Shown one piece after another: positions 36,590-47,071 of a stretch of 64,000 nt of DNA; within the stretch, counting starts at the first letter, position 1; each line of letters begins with the position of its first letter. Origin of the DNA: Salticus scenicus (Eukaryota > Arthropoda > Arachnida > Araneae > Salticidae); assembly GCA_963930645.1 (NCBI GenBank), contig OZ005654.1:268112700-268176699 (forward strand), in the 5' to 3' direction. Position numbers and translations under genes: made by a program. The notes beneath the pieces are model-generated. The model did no database searches. It saw only the letters and a list, made by a program, of their open reading frames with translations, and was not told where the DNA came from.

Positions 36590-36830
36590 AGACTTTTAAT
36601 TTTTTTCCTCTCTTAACGTGTTTTAATTTGCAACTGACCCCTAAGGAATTTAACTATTAAATTTTTTAACAATACGAAATAATGTAAATTTGCATTATGT
36701 TCTTAAAACTGTTGATTTCACGTGCTTGAATGATTTTAGTTGCTATTTTAAAATAAAGGATCTTTTTTTAATTTTTCTCATCTCATAGATAACCCCCTTA
36801 AGTGAGCCCGTTGGCGTCGAAAAATAGATG
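36590..36830. other. AT-rich spacer within the 4-kb element
   Basis: No gene is seen. Confidence 0.4.
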
Positions 36831-36908
36831 CCAAAATTGAAAAAAAAAGTGGTGTAAGTCATCATTTTCAAATTGCAATAACTCAGCGAAATTTTGACTT
36901 AGAGAGCT

Positions 36909-36947
<39 letters not shown>

Positions 36948-37168
36948 TGTTAGAGCGAGAAGAGAAATTTTCTAAATATAAGTCGCATGATAGGAGGGGC
37001 CGTATAAAAATTAAATTTCGTATTTAATATGTATACAGCCCCTTGTACAAAAAAAATGCCATATTTGAAATCTACTCTTAATTTGCTCTAATTTTGTAAT
37101 TGGAAGTATGTTTCTATCTTTCTTAGTTTACGAGATAATCGCTGTAACATCTATTTTGAATCACCCGG

Positions 37169-37631
37169 TATATATATTTTGTTTTATTTTTTACAAATTT
37201 TTACTTTAGTTATACAGACAGTAAACACCATTTGTTTCTTTAGTTTCAGACTTGTTTGTAAATTCTCGTGCTAATTTTTTTATTTATTTTTATTTTCATT
37301 TTATTTTATTTTTCAAATGAAGGAAATTACCTCACCCCTGAAATCATTAATATAACACACAATTTGGAATGCTCTCCATGAGAGTAATTTATAGGTACTT
37401 GTCATTCTTTCATACCCCAGCGCATTTTGGTAGGTGCTTTATTAAGTCCAACTCTTGTTATAAGCTTTTATTGAATTTTCTTTTCACTGTGGCTCATAAT
37501 ATTTTTAACGTTTAGCATATGAACTGGTCTTTAAACAAGGATTCACTCCATTACTGAATAAACGAGATAATTGAAGACTGGTCTTGATTTGTGGCAAGAA
37601 TTCAAGTTCTGCGAGAAAAATATTAAACAAC
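37169..37631. other. AT-rich region, no gene
   Basis: Nothing is supported. Confidence 0.4.
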
Positions 37632-37646
37632 CTTCGATTAACCATT

Positions 37647-37912
37647 GAACAGGGGAGCAGCCCCGGCTCACCGCTCGAAGAGCGGTGTTGAGCTATGCTA
37701 GGACCGAAGTCCACGTGGGCTGTCCCGAGACGTTTATTGAAAAACGAAAGAAAAAAAAAAATTACAGAATTCATCGCCAGGCTTAGATCCTACCCGCGAC
37801 AATGGGCGATGAGAGAGACAAGTTTTTATATACATAGTCTTTTGTTGATCAGCTTGCCGAGCCCAGCCGGCTCCTCGCGACAGAGGGCATGCTGGTGTAC
37901 TGCATTGTAGTG
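37647..37912 (-). mobile_element. 266-bp LTR-like or retroposed cassette with 15-bp direct repeats
   Basis: A perfect 15-bp repeat CTTCGATTAACCATT flanks the cassette (37632-37646 and 37913-37927). The cassette is much richer in GC than its surroundings. On the minus strand it has a TATA-like TATATAAAAAC near 37822-37832, AATAAA at 37738-37733, then a stem CCGCTCTTCGAGCGG-type palindrome near 37671-37686. The promoter and poly(A) order looks like an LTR, but a 15-bp duplication is longer than LTR integrases make and fits target-primed retroposition. Long, partly overlapping open frames here are non-coding on current evidence. Confidence 0.65.
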
Positions 37913-37969
37913 CTTCGATTAACCATTCCTTAAACTTAAGTAATAAGCCAGTTTGAAACATTTATATAC

Positions 37970-39655
37970 TGATGGTGTCTGATAAAATTACAAAATCCCT
38001 TTTCAACGTACAGCCTACCAATAACTTTTAATGACATGATCTCCAAATCATAATTAGTAATGGATATTCTAGAATCTGGACGCCGCATTGTTAATAAAAC
38101 TCCTTTATCGTTGCGTCTGTGAACATACTGATAGATCTGTTCAGCTATTAGAAATAAGAATTCATTTTAAAAAAGCTAATACAAAAGTAGAAATTAGTAT
38201 TTTTATGAGGTTCATTATTTTTACAAATAAGTAAAAATAGATCAGTATATAACAGCGTGTAAACATTGTTTGACGGGACAGCAGCGATAGCAGCAAATTG
38301 AAAATTATATCTACAATAATCTTCATACTATAAAATAAATAATTAATGGCTGTATTTACTATTCTTTCACTCCAATTATCGGTTCCACGCAATAATTTAA
38401 AAGCGCTTAAAGTTTTCCTACTTCTGCCCTCTAGCTACGAAGATTTCACATAATCTTTAATTAGCTATTTTCAGCTAAGAAATTTTAAAATAACAATACC
38501 GCTAGATGGCAGAAGCAACGCGTCAAGTTTTGCTGAAATGTCTCAAATTGACGGACGTCATATGCTTTTCAAGTTTTCGTGTTTAATCTAGGAGTTAAAG
38601 TTATTGGTGAATATAGCCGTTAATAATATTTATTTTCTTGTTTATTTTGTCTGATCGCAACTGTTTGCTGTCAGATTCGCTTACTTAAAAAAAACTATTC
38701 CTGACAGCTTTTCTTTCAACTTTATCAAAGAATCTTGAATTAAAAAGTGATTCGTCATGAAAGCTTTTAAAAAATTATAAATTATCTTTCACATGTTGTA
38801 TATTTATTTCAAATTCTTTTGTGTAAAATCTTCATGAATAGCAACAAATCCTTTAAAGTCATCGTCTTTATGACATTTTTTTGACAAGATTTTATTTTTA
38901 TTTCATATAGTTTGTTAAATTTTAATTTTGTATAATTTGATATTAAAATTGCAAAGTTTAATTTCAGTAATATACAAATTTTACAATATATCATTAAATT
39001 AACTACAGAAGGAAATACATTAGATTCTTTTCAGTATTTAGAAACTAAATACATGCATACATCTATATATGTGTCTATAATCCACTGATCATTTTATCCA
39101 TTGAGAATTCTTTTACTGACATCTCTTTTATCTAACAAATATCATGAAGTTTAATCACGGGTATTAAACTTATTTCTCTGCATCATGAATCAAAATAAAA
39201 TTTTGACACAGCAAAAGATTCTAACACTCTGTTATTGATCCAAATACATTTGTGTAAATGAATTAAAATTTAATTATTCTTTAACATCGATTGAATGTAA
39301 AGATTTCATTTACTCACTTGATTAATGAAAGTAAAAATTAAAAGAGAAAATACAGAAAATTGATTTGTGATATAATCATATTAATCTGAATTTATTACCA
39401 ACAATATTATGAACATTTTCAATTATTAATTAATTTAAATTTCGCAATTTAATTATGATAGTTTGTGTTTTCATTTATTTAAGGTATCATAATTGTCATT
39501 CCTGATTAGTGGGTTAATCGTAAACATAATAACTGACTAACGATCAATATAATATTTTTTTTTTTTTTTTTGTAAAATTGATATAACCAGAATTATAAAT
39601 AACGATAATTTTCATATTACATTATAATTAAATATTTAAAAATATTTAAATTCAA
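37970..39655. other. AT-rich region, no gene
   Basis: Apart from the paired motifs at 38420-38515, I see nothing. A poly-T tract is at about 39557-39571. Confidence 0.4.
38420..38517. promoter_or_regulatory. Divergent pair of CTCF-like motifs
   Basis: 38422-38437 reads, on the minus strand, TAGCTAGAGGGCAGAA. 38499-38514 reads, on the plus strand, CCGCTAGATGGCAGAA. Both match the core CNNNAGRKGGCAG of the CTCF consensus and they point away from each other. The pair could also be the ends of a small inverted repeat. Confidence 0.4.
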
Positions 39656-39659
39656 ATAT

Positions 39660-39830
39660 CACAAAACATTGCTTAGGAACTACGCTGACTTCGGCAGCAA
39701 TTTACTTACCCGCGCTATCGGCCATGGGTGTACTGCCTTCGGCATCGAATTAACCAAACACTTTATTTTGAATTTTTATCGGGGACACGTGGCGCGGTAA
39801 TTAATCAAGAAATACGATTTTACAGATGGG
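39660..39830. other. GC-balanced patch with a repeated GCCTTCGGC-like word
   Basis: The words gacttcggcagc and tgccttcggcatcg lie 60 bp apart, followed by ggggacacgtggcgcgg. No frame or RNA family is recognised. Confidence 0.3.
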
Positions 39831-40019
39831 CATATACCAGCATCTACAGAACATTTAAATTTTGCACCATTTGCTAATAAGGTCTAGTAAAACAGTTTTT
39901 TGTCTTCTGTTTTAATACACATGTAGGTAAAATAAATTTCTAATTAATAGTATCGCCCACTGGTCTAAAATTAACGACATTTTGCAAAGTAAAGCAAAAT
40001 AATTGCCTTCTCATAAACG

Positions 40020-40670
40020 GAATTAAGTTGCAACACAGCAGCGAAACTTGTCGACCGATATGCACCCAAATTAAAACAGCATAGTTTTACATAATATCCA
40101 TCTCATACACCATATTTGGTTTGGTGCATTTATGCAATAAAGAAGTTGAGATGAAGCCGGCCGAATTGAGTTCAAGAAATCGCAAAACGTGTAACTTCAT
40201 CGAAAACAGGAAATCTAATTTTTTTTCTGAATTGTATACTTTCTTCTTATATATTCAGAAGATAGAATAATAAAGCAACTTTTTTAAAAAAATAAGTAGT
40301 CAATTTCTCTTAACTGAAATGCAAGTAAATCTCAAAACGTGTAAATCCCTCGAAAACCAGAAATCGAAATTTTTTTTCGTATCTTCTACTTTCTTCTTAT
40401 ATATGTAAAAGCTAGTAATAAATCCCCTTTTTTAAGAAAAAAGTAGTCAATTTCAGTTAATTTAAATGCAAGGAAATCTTAAAACGTGTAAATTAATCGA
40501 AAACCGGAAATCACAAGTTATTCCAAATTTTACACTTTTTTCCTATATATGCAGAAAATATAGATAATAAATCCACATTTTTAAGAAGAAAGTACTCAAT
40601 TTCAGTTAACTGGAATGTATTATGTTTTAGTTTAAAAATATGTCTTTAAATTAGAGCTGGTATGAAAGGA
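40020..40670 (-). repeat. Hairpin-ended repeat family: three tandem start modules plus core
   Basis: The module (a/c)tcaaaacgtgtaa ... cgaaaac(c/a)ggaaatc ... tactttcttcttatata occurs three times at about 127-bp spacing (near 40190, 40330 and 40470). The left part (accgatatgcacccaaatt, gtgcatttatgcaataaag) matches the core at 54.4 kb. Confidence 0.75.
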
Positions 40671-40677
40671 AAAAAAA

Positions 40678-41522
40678 AATCTGGAGTGACTCCACTCGAC
40701 TTTCCGAACATTGAGAAATTAACAGTTTTGTAGATAAAGAAAGAGGAGTTGTTAAACAAACAAAAGGGTGAAAACCATAACAGAGTGTTTGAGTATTTTT
40801 CTCCATATATTACACGGTTTTATTTAACGCTACTGAACTTTGAGCCCATACATCATAATGATAATGAATTTTTCGTTGTATCCCTGTAAAAATCTATAAA
40901 TGCTAGATTCACCAAAATGCTTATATTTAGTGCAACAGTGATTTATAATATTCATATAAATTTTCAACTCAATTGAATAAAGCGTTTAGACGCTATCACA
41001 CTTTTAAAAATTTGGCCCCATAGGCCGTAATGATAAAGAATTCTTCTTTGTGTCCCTGTAAAAAAACGGTAAGTGCTAGATTAACCAAAATCTATACAGT
41101 TGGTGCAACTGTGACCTATAACATGTGTATAAAATTTTTGCTCAATTGAATAAGACGTTTAGATGCTATCGCACTTTTAAGATTTTGGTCCCATAGGCCA
41201 TAATGATAAAGAATATTCCTTTGTGTCCCTGTAAAAAAACTATAAGTGCTAGATTCACCAAAATCTATAGGGTTAGTACTATGGTGACTTACAATATACG
41301 TACCAACTTTCAGCTTATTCGAATAAAGCGTTTAGACGCTAGCGTGTTCACTCACAGGCATACACACATACATACACACACATACACACACACATACATA
41401 CATCATCGCAAAAATAGTGAAAACGGACTCATTGGACCTCGAAACGTATAGAAACATCAAAATTTCAAATTCGGATTTTTGACATGATTACAATACTTTC
41501 CTCACTATAGTGTTCGGAAAGT
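40678..41522 (-). mobile_element. Hairpin-ended modular repeat, copy D
   Basis: On the minus strand it begins with hairpin CTTTCC...GGAAAG around an inner CACTATAGTG, then GTATTG. It ends GGAAAGTC, hairpin GAGTG-GAGT-CACTC, and CAGATT. The core is three units of about 178 bp (words ccataggccataatgataaag, tttgtgtccctgtaaaaa, gcgtttagacgcta). The ends have the same layout as copies A and B, but the stem bases differ on both sides. Confidence 0.8.
41340..41402. repeat. (ACAT/CACA)n microsatellite
   Basis: A simple repeat inside copy D. It occupies the place of (TGTCTG)n in copies A and B and explains the His-Thr open frame. Confidence 0.85.
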
Positions 41523-41873
41523 AAAAAAAAAAGAAAGAAAGAAAGAAATTAGATCTTAAATAAATTAGAAAAAAAAAATAGAACTTTCAAAAATCAAATA
41601 CTTTTATAATTTACGGATAAATTCGGCCGTATAAACTTTCGATCTAACACTCATTCCTTCAATTTCCACTCTAATGGCTGTTTTATCTTAAAATAAAAAA
41701 AATTATAGTAGAGAGTATAGTGATGCTGCATCTATACAACTTAATGTGTCTACGGTTTTACTTGAGTTTTAAGACTTGCTAGATTTAACAACTTTCTACT
41801 TTAGACATTTTTTAATATAAGAGTATAAATGTATAAAATGCAAAAATGCATAAAACATAAAAATATTTTTAAA
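41523..41873. other. AT-rich spacer, no gene
   Basis: A (GAAA)n tract near 41531-41550. No gene is seen. Confidence 0.4.
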
Positions 41874-41875
41874 TA

Positions 41876-42575
41876 CAGTGTGTAGCAAGTGGCCTGGACG
41901 AGTGGATACGATTAGACATGTATGACTGACGTGCACACCATGTGATCAAAACCGATTCAGATCTTAATGTGGCTGTGTCAGTGTGAGTCGATCAATACAA
42001 AGGTGAAGATATGTGCAAAGGTGTGCAGTGTCTGCACGACGCTTTTTTAGTCCCATCTTTTTTCATCAGACACTGAATTCGGAACGTTACATTTCCAACA
42101 TTTTTAGTTCACTTGAGGCAGCATTAACTGGGGAGCAAAAGACCTACAGTTACTTCCAACAGGATAGAGCAACTGCCCATACAGCCCGACGAACGCTGGA
42201 TCACATTTACACAATCTTCACTCTTGGCCGAGTTGGGAGCAGAGGTCTTTCTGGTCTCCGCCCTAGCTGGTCACCCAGGTCAACTGATCTGTCAGTGTGC
42301 GATTACTTCTTGTGGGGACCCACACGTCTAAGATGTATAGCAACAACCCTAATAGTCTTCAACAACTGCAGCAGAACATTTCTGACGAGATTGCAGCGAT
42401 TCCTGAAGTCCAGCTTTGATCTGACTTCAGCAACGTGCTGACCAGGGCCCAAAAGTGCTAAGATGAATGGTGGTCAATTTCAACATCTGTCATAGGCAGG
42501 TTAGCGAACTAGTCTTTCCGTTTCTTTGTAACCTGGAACTCTGTTCTCCGGGCCATTTTTATTTGCCCCACCCAG
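41876..42575 (+). mobile_element. Deleted mariner-type (IS630-Tc1-mariner) element
   Basis: The right end is GCCCCACCCAG followed by TA (42576-42577), with ttctccgggccatttttattt just inside. The left end, after TA at 41874-41875, is a damaged match (CAGTGTGTAGCAAGTGGCCTGGACGA). Only 700 bp remain, and the region for the transposase DNA-binding half is missing. Confidence 0.65.
42013..42441 (+). pseudogene. C-terminal half of a mariner-type DDD transposase
   Basis: The frame reads ...GPIFF-like SPIFFHQTLNSERYISNIF, then YFQQDRATAHTARRTLD (second catalytic Asp) and, after a short insertion or duplication around LGRVGSRGLSGLRPSWSPRS, TDLSVCDYFLWG (third Asp). A frameshift follows, and further family-like sequence (NISDEIAAIPEV) is visible in another frame at 42380-42415. 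The first Asp region and the N-terminus are absent. The motif order and the DLSxxDYFLWG block are typical of the IS630-Tc1-mariner superfamily with a final Asp. It cannot be active. Confidence 0.8.
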
Positions 42576-42577
42576 TA

Positions 42578-43455
42578 CCTTTATGTCATCGTAAGAATAT
42601 ATGTTTTGTATTCTGCAAATCTGGCTAATCATATCATTCGATTGATACCATTTTTAACCCTCTACTCACATAATTAATATGTTAAAAGTGTATCACAAAT
42701 TTTATGTTTTCCTATTAATATATAGATGTTATTATTAAAATATATAACTTAGTAGCGATTTATGTTATATAATAAATTATAATTATTTTAATCATATTAA
42801 AAATATATGTAAAAAGCTTAGTTGTTATGATTTTTAATTAAGTACTAGAATTAAAAAGTTTTTTTTTTTTTTTTTTTTTTTTCTAATTTTTTGCCATTTC
42901 ATTCCAATATAAACAATAAATTAAATTATGATTTTTATTTTATTTTTTTTTTTTTTTTTTTTTCCAAAAAAATTTCTGTCTCTTTACATAGACAATTATT
43001 GTCAAATCACAGCAATTGAAAAGAAATGTCACATTTTATTTAGTTTTAAAAATATTTAACGATCGCATCTCTTCGGAAAGAACATCACCAAATTAAAAAG
43101 AATTTAATCCAAACGTACCATTATAGGAAAAATTAAAAGAAATATGTCCATATTAAAATGAAATTTATATCTAAACCATATTTAACAACGTGACTGACAT
43201 TAAAAGAAGAAAGCACTATACAGGCTTTTCGCTCAAGTACCAGGAAATACAGTTGAAAATTAAAAATAAATATTATTGTAATCGTTGCTAAGGTACGTAG
43301 ACAACTGAAGTTACTGCTCACTCAGATTGCATAAAATTTAAGAAAATGAAGCAAAACAATTCTACGGAAAAAATCGAAATAAACAATTCAAAAATCACTA
43401 AAATCTCGACATAATGCAACTCTAAATGGTCCAAGCAACTTTTTGCTAAGTATTG
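42578..43455. other. AT-rich region, no gene
   Basis: Only poly-T tracts at 42860-42883 and about 42940-42962. Confidence 0.5.
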
Positions 43456-43468
43456 TAGCTCTGTGATC

Positions 43469-43548
43469 AGTAGCCTGAGTTCCAAAGTGCTCAGAGTCTG
43501 AGCACATTGGAACTCAGGCTACTGAGGCTATCTCTCTGAGCCTCAGAG
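43469..43548. repeat. Strong double hairpin
   Basis: The arms AGTAGCCTGAGTTCCAA and TTGGAACTCAGGCTACT, with inner gtgctcaga/tctgagcac, form a nearly perfect stem of 27 bp (43469-43523). A second stem TGAGGCT/AGCCTCA follows directly (43523-43546). It lies next to the Tc1-like end at 43556. Confidence 0.85.
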
Positions 43549-43555
43549 AGATATA

Positions 43556-43956
43556 CACTAAGCGACAAAAAAAAAGCCGCACTGCGGAAAAAATGACTTA
43601 TACCTTTTTTATTTGTAATAATTTTAAAATTAATGTTTGAAACAAATAAAACTGTCTTGTTTGCATAATACCAAAGGTATGAAATGATACCTATGTATAT
43701 TTCCGATATAATTATTCGCTTTATTGCACTTTACGAAGTATTTTTTAAAAATCTGCCTAAAACTTTCTTTTTGAACATAATACAATAACCATACACTTTG
43801 CATTCTATTATGATTCATTATATGAAATAAACAAGTTATATTTTAATATATGAAACAAACCTATTTATTTGTTAGATCTAAGCATTTTTTTTTTTAAATA
43901 TGTATTCTGCATTGGGTTAATTCCACCTTTATATGGAATTACTGCATTAATGCGCA
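43556..43956 (-). mobile_element. Tc1-like transposon, left half (split by a 13-kb insertion)
   Basis: The end CACTAAGCGACAAAAAAAAA(GCCGCACT) is flanked by TA (43554-43555). The identical sequence occurs in reverse at 58488-58517, flanked by TA (58518-58519). Left (401 bp) plus right (1280 bp) pieces sum to 1681 bp, the normal size of a Tc1-like element. The left piece has no recognisable coding sequence. Confidence 0.65.
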
Positions 43957-44059
43957 CACACAGAAAAATAAGTTGGTCACAGTGACCTGACAAAATGCTC
44001 AACTGACAATACAGAATTGACTAACCAAAATTGCTGACTAGCCAAAAAGTGTACTTGCT

Positions 44060-44345
44060 GAACTAGTCACCAAATCTGAAAAGTGTACCTGTTGAACTAG
44101 TCTCAAAAACTAAAAAGTGTACTTGCTGAACTAGTCACCAAAACTGAAAAGTGTACTTGCTGAACTAGTCACCAAAACTGAAAAGTGTACTGGCTGAACT
44201 AGTCACCAAAACTGAAAAGTGTACTGGCTGAACTAGTCACCAAAACTGAAAAGTGTACCAGCTGAACTAGTCTCCAAAACTGAAAAGTGCACTTGCTGAA
44301 CTAGTCAAAAAACTGAAAAGTGTACTTGCTGAACTAGTCACCAAA
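44060..44345. repeat. Subterminal tandem array, 34-bp unit, 9 copies
   Basis: GAACTAGTC starts at 44060, 44094, 44128, 44162, 44196, 44230, 44264, 44298 and 44331. The spacing is exactly 34 bp until the last unit (33 bp). Each unit also has aaactgaaaagtgtac. GAACTAGTC contains the palindrome ACTAGT. Confidence 0.95.
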
Positions 44346-44504
44346 ACACTATTCCAGACTAGGAAGGTTAATATTATCAGACAAAGAAGGCTAGTCGACA
44401 ATCATAATTATCTGACCAGGAAGGTTAGTCAACAACCGCAGTTGCCAGACAAGGCAAGTTAGTCATATTTTACACTTGATTAAGAAAGTTAGTCAACAGA
44501 TCCC

Positions 44505-45579
44505 AGATATACTTCTATTACCAGACTACCGTAGGTAATGGAAATATTGTATTCGATCTAAAAATTCAAATTCGAGTTTTCACTTGATTTACACGTTTTA
44601 AGGTCTCCTGAGTCCAAAACAGTAGTTTTTTGGCAATTGGTCAGTGGTGTATGTATGTGTGAAATTTTCTGGTTATCATATCTCCTAAACTAATGAAGAT
44701 AGAACTACGAAACTTCAGAATTGAGGCAGGTTTGGTGTACAGATGAATTTTCTAAATTTTGGTGAAAATTGGAAATCCGGAAGTGAGACATCAGAAACCG
44801 GAATTGGGAACGTAAGTCAGTATCTCAAAAATGCCTCCAACGATTTTCTTCAAAGTTGCCATATAAACACTCTATTAGATGTCCTTTCGAATGATATAGT
44901 TGGTTAGTTCAGGAAAATTGATAGGCGCCCTATATAAATTGCTTAATTTCAGGTCTCCTTTAAAAACGGCTGAACTGAATATCTTCAAACTCGCCATATT
45001 CAATCTCTTTTATATATGCTTTTGTATGTAATTATTGTTTTGCAGTCAACAACTGAGTATGCTAAGTTTTGGTAAAAGTTGGTATCTCAAAAACGGCTCT
45101 AACGATTTTCTTGAAAATTGTTACATAAATCCATTTTAGATATTCTTTCTCATGTATTACATGGTTATTACAGGAAAAATGACAGTCATCCTGATTAGGT
45201 AGGTCAGTTTTAGATCTCGGAAATTGGTGTTTGAAAAAATAACTCTATTATTTTTTAACTCGCTATGTAAATTCTGTTTTACACACACACACATACATAT
45301 ATATATTAGCTTTCTCCTACAGGAAATTTCTTTTGTGTATACTTCGCTAGGTCAATTTTATGTCTTCGCTGACCACATTATTTCTAAAACATGCATATAA
45401 TACGTGTAATAGTGGGTAGTGGAAGTCGTGTGGTTGTTTCACACCAGATTTTTTTTTTAGATAAAGTGATCACAAGATATAAAAGTGACTTAAAGAAGTA
45501 GAAACCTAAAATTTTTCCAGTAAGAAAAATTTTATACACATGTAAAAACATATGAAACGAAGCTTACATATAGCGAGGT

Positions 45580-45653
<74 letters not shown>

Positions 45654-46390
45654 TAGTTATTTTTTTGAAACACCAATTTCCGAGATCTAAAACTGGCCTA
45701 CCTAAGCAAGATGACTTAATTTTCCTGTAATAACCACGTAATGCATGAGAAAGGATATTTAAAATTGATTTATATGTAACAATTTTCAAGAAAATCGTTA
45801 GAGCCGTTTTTTAGATAACAACTTTTATCAAAACGCAATTATTGACTGGCAAACAATAATTACATACAAAAGGATATTTAAAAGGGAGTTAATATGGCGA
45901 GTTTCAAAAAATTCCGTGCAGCCGTTTTTAAAGGAATGCGCTTGCGAGACCTGAAATTGAGCTATTTATACTCCTTTCAATTATCCTAAACCAACTATAT
46001 CATTCGAAAGGACATCTAATAGAATGTTTATATAGCAAATTTGAAGAAAATCGATAGAGCCGTTTTTGAAATACGGATTTACGGTCCCACTTCTGGTTTC
46101 CGATGTCCCACTTCCGGTTTTTCAATTTTTACCAACATTTGGAAAATTCATCTGTACACCAGACCTGTCTCGATTCTGAAGTTTTGTAGTTCTATCTTTA
46201 TTAGTTTCGGAGATATGATAGCCAGAAGATTCCACACATATACACACACACTGACCAATTGCCAAAAATCATATTTTTGGACTCAGGGGACCGTAAAACG
46301 TGTAAATCAGGTGAAATATCGATATCGAATTTTTTGGACCGAATACAATACTTCCATTATCTATGGTAGTAGGGTTATGAAAGTAAACCC
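44505..46390. mobile_element. Inverted-repeat element of the hairpin-ended family (copy C and mirror)
   Basis: Left arm 44511-45260 and right arm 45645-46388 are diverged complements over about 730 bp (ggtgtacagatgaattttc against gaaaattcatctgtacacca; tctattagatgtcctttcgaa against ttcgaaaggacatctaataga). The left copy starts with stem ATTACC/GGTAAT inside CTTC...GAAA, then TATTG, and ends at 45452 with hairpin GTGTG-GTTGTTT-CACAC and CAGATT, as copies A and B do. The right copy starts (minus strand) CTTTCATAACC...ATGGAAG. The core phrase cccacttccggtttt/ccggaagtgagac and repeated aaacggctctaacgattttctt show internal units. The frame at 46041-46397 is non-coding repeat. Confidence 0.8.
45581..45652. 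repeat. (AT)n microsatellite at the palindrome centre
   Basis: An uninterrupted TA tract of about 70 bp between the two arms. Confidence 0.95.
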
Positions 46391-46394
46391 CCCC

Positions 46395-46861
46395 TAAAAT
46401 TTAGGTATATTTTGAGATAATTAAAATCAGTACTGTAATTTTTACACATACATTTAATAAATCTCATTTCATTATTATATTTATTCTCTGCTTATTTTCC
46501 GTCTATATATTTTACAAGAAAATTGTTCAATTTTACATTTTTCTTGTAAGTTCCTAAAAATAGTAAATTTTTAACAAAAAACAGTAGGCCAGTAGAAATA
46601 ACCAAAAAACAGTAGACTATTGGTAAACACAGTAGAGTTGGCAAGTATGCAGATTAATAAAAAATTTAATTGGTTAAAATCCTTCATATTTTATGAGGAA
46701 TAAGAGGTTCATATTTGTCTGCAGAGGTTTTTGCAAAAGTAGTCTTAACCTCTTTACTTTTGTAATTGTTTAATCCCCCCCCCCTTTTAAGGTGTTCAAC
46801 CTTGAAAAAACATTTAAAAACTTTTCTGAAAAATATTACTTGTCCATCAACTGGAATAAAA
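46395..46861. other. AT-rich spacer, no gene
   Basis: A direct repeat around aacagtag(g/a)cca occurs at about 46580-46635. Nothing else is seen. Confidence 0.4.
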
Positions 46862-47071
46862 TACTCATAGCTGCCAACTTTTTCAATTTATTCCGGAATG
46901 CTGTTAACATTTGCCCTTTTCTTCATACCACATTCTTAATAGAATAATTTTCTTTAGCGTGTAATTACAATTAAATATGAAGACAATTACTCCTCAAAGA
47001 ATATGGACGAATATAGGGCGATATACTAACAACATTCCAGAATCAATTAAAAAAGTTAGCAGTTATGAATA
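46862..47071. mobile_element. MITE with about 45-bp TIRs
   Basis: TACTCATAGCTGCCAACTTT... at the left pairs with the complement of TATTCATAACTGCTAACTTT... at the right, continuing through caatttattccggaatgctgttaa against attgattctggaatgttgtta. The interior is about 120 bp and non-coding. Confidence 0.75.

Larger units (their letters stand above)
33177..37168. mobile_element. 4-kb element with long TIRs and TA target sites
   Basis: The ends are CCGGGTGATTCAAAATAGAT (33177 on) and its exact complement (37149-37168), with TA on both sides. Similarity continues for about 300 bp inward (gcccctcctatcatatgactta against taagtcgcatgataggaggggc), broken by a poly-T expansion at about 36911-36944. The interior holds no transposase. 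It is filled with pieces of the hairpin-ended repeat family in both orientations and a short tandem array. TA duplication suggests a Tc1/mariner-type end, and 300-bp TIRs would be long for that group. Confidence 0.8.

Noticed and set aside
37505..37961. Overlapping frames of 71-89 residues around the GC-rich cassette as genes
   Set aside because: Three frames on both strands are open only because the cassette is GC-rich. They cross the insertion boundary and show no family motif.
42013..42441. An active transposase gene
   Set aside because: The N-terminal half and first catalytic Asp are missing, an insertion interrupts the second half, and the frame shifts before the C-terminus.
45532..45789. 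Ile-Tyr repeat protein
   Set aside because: It is a direct reading of the (AT)n microsatellite. The same applies to 24375-24620.
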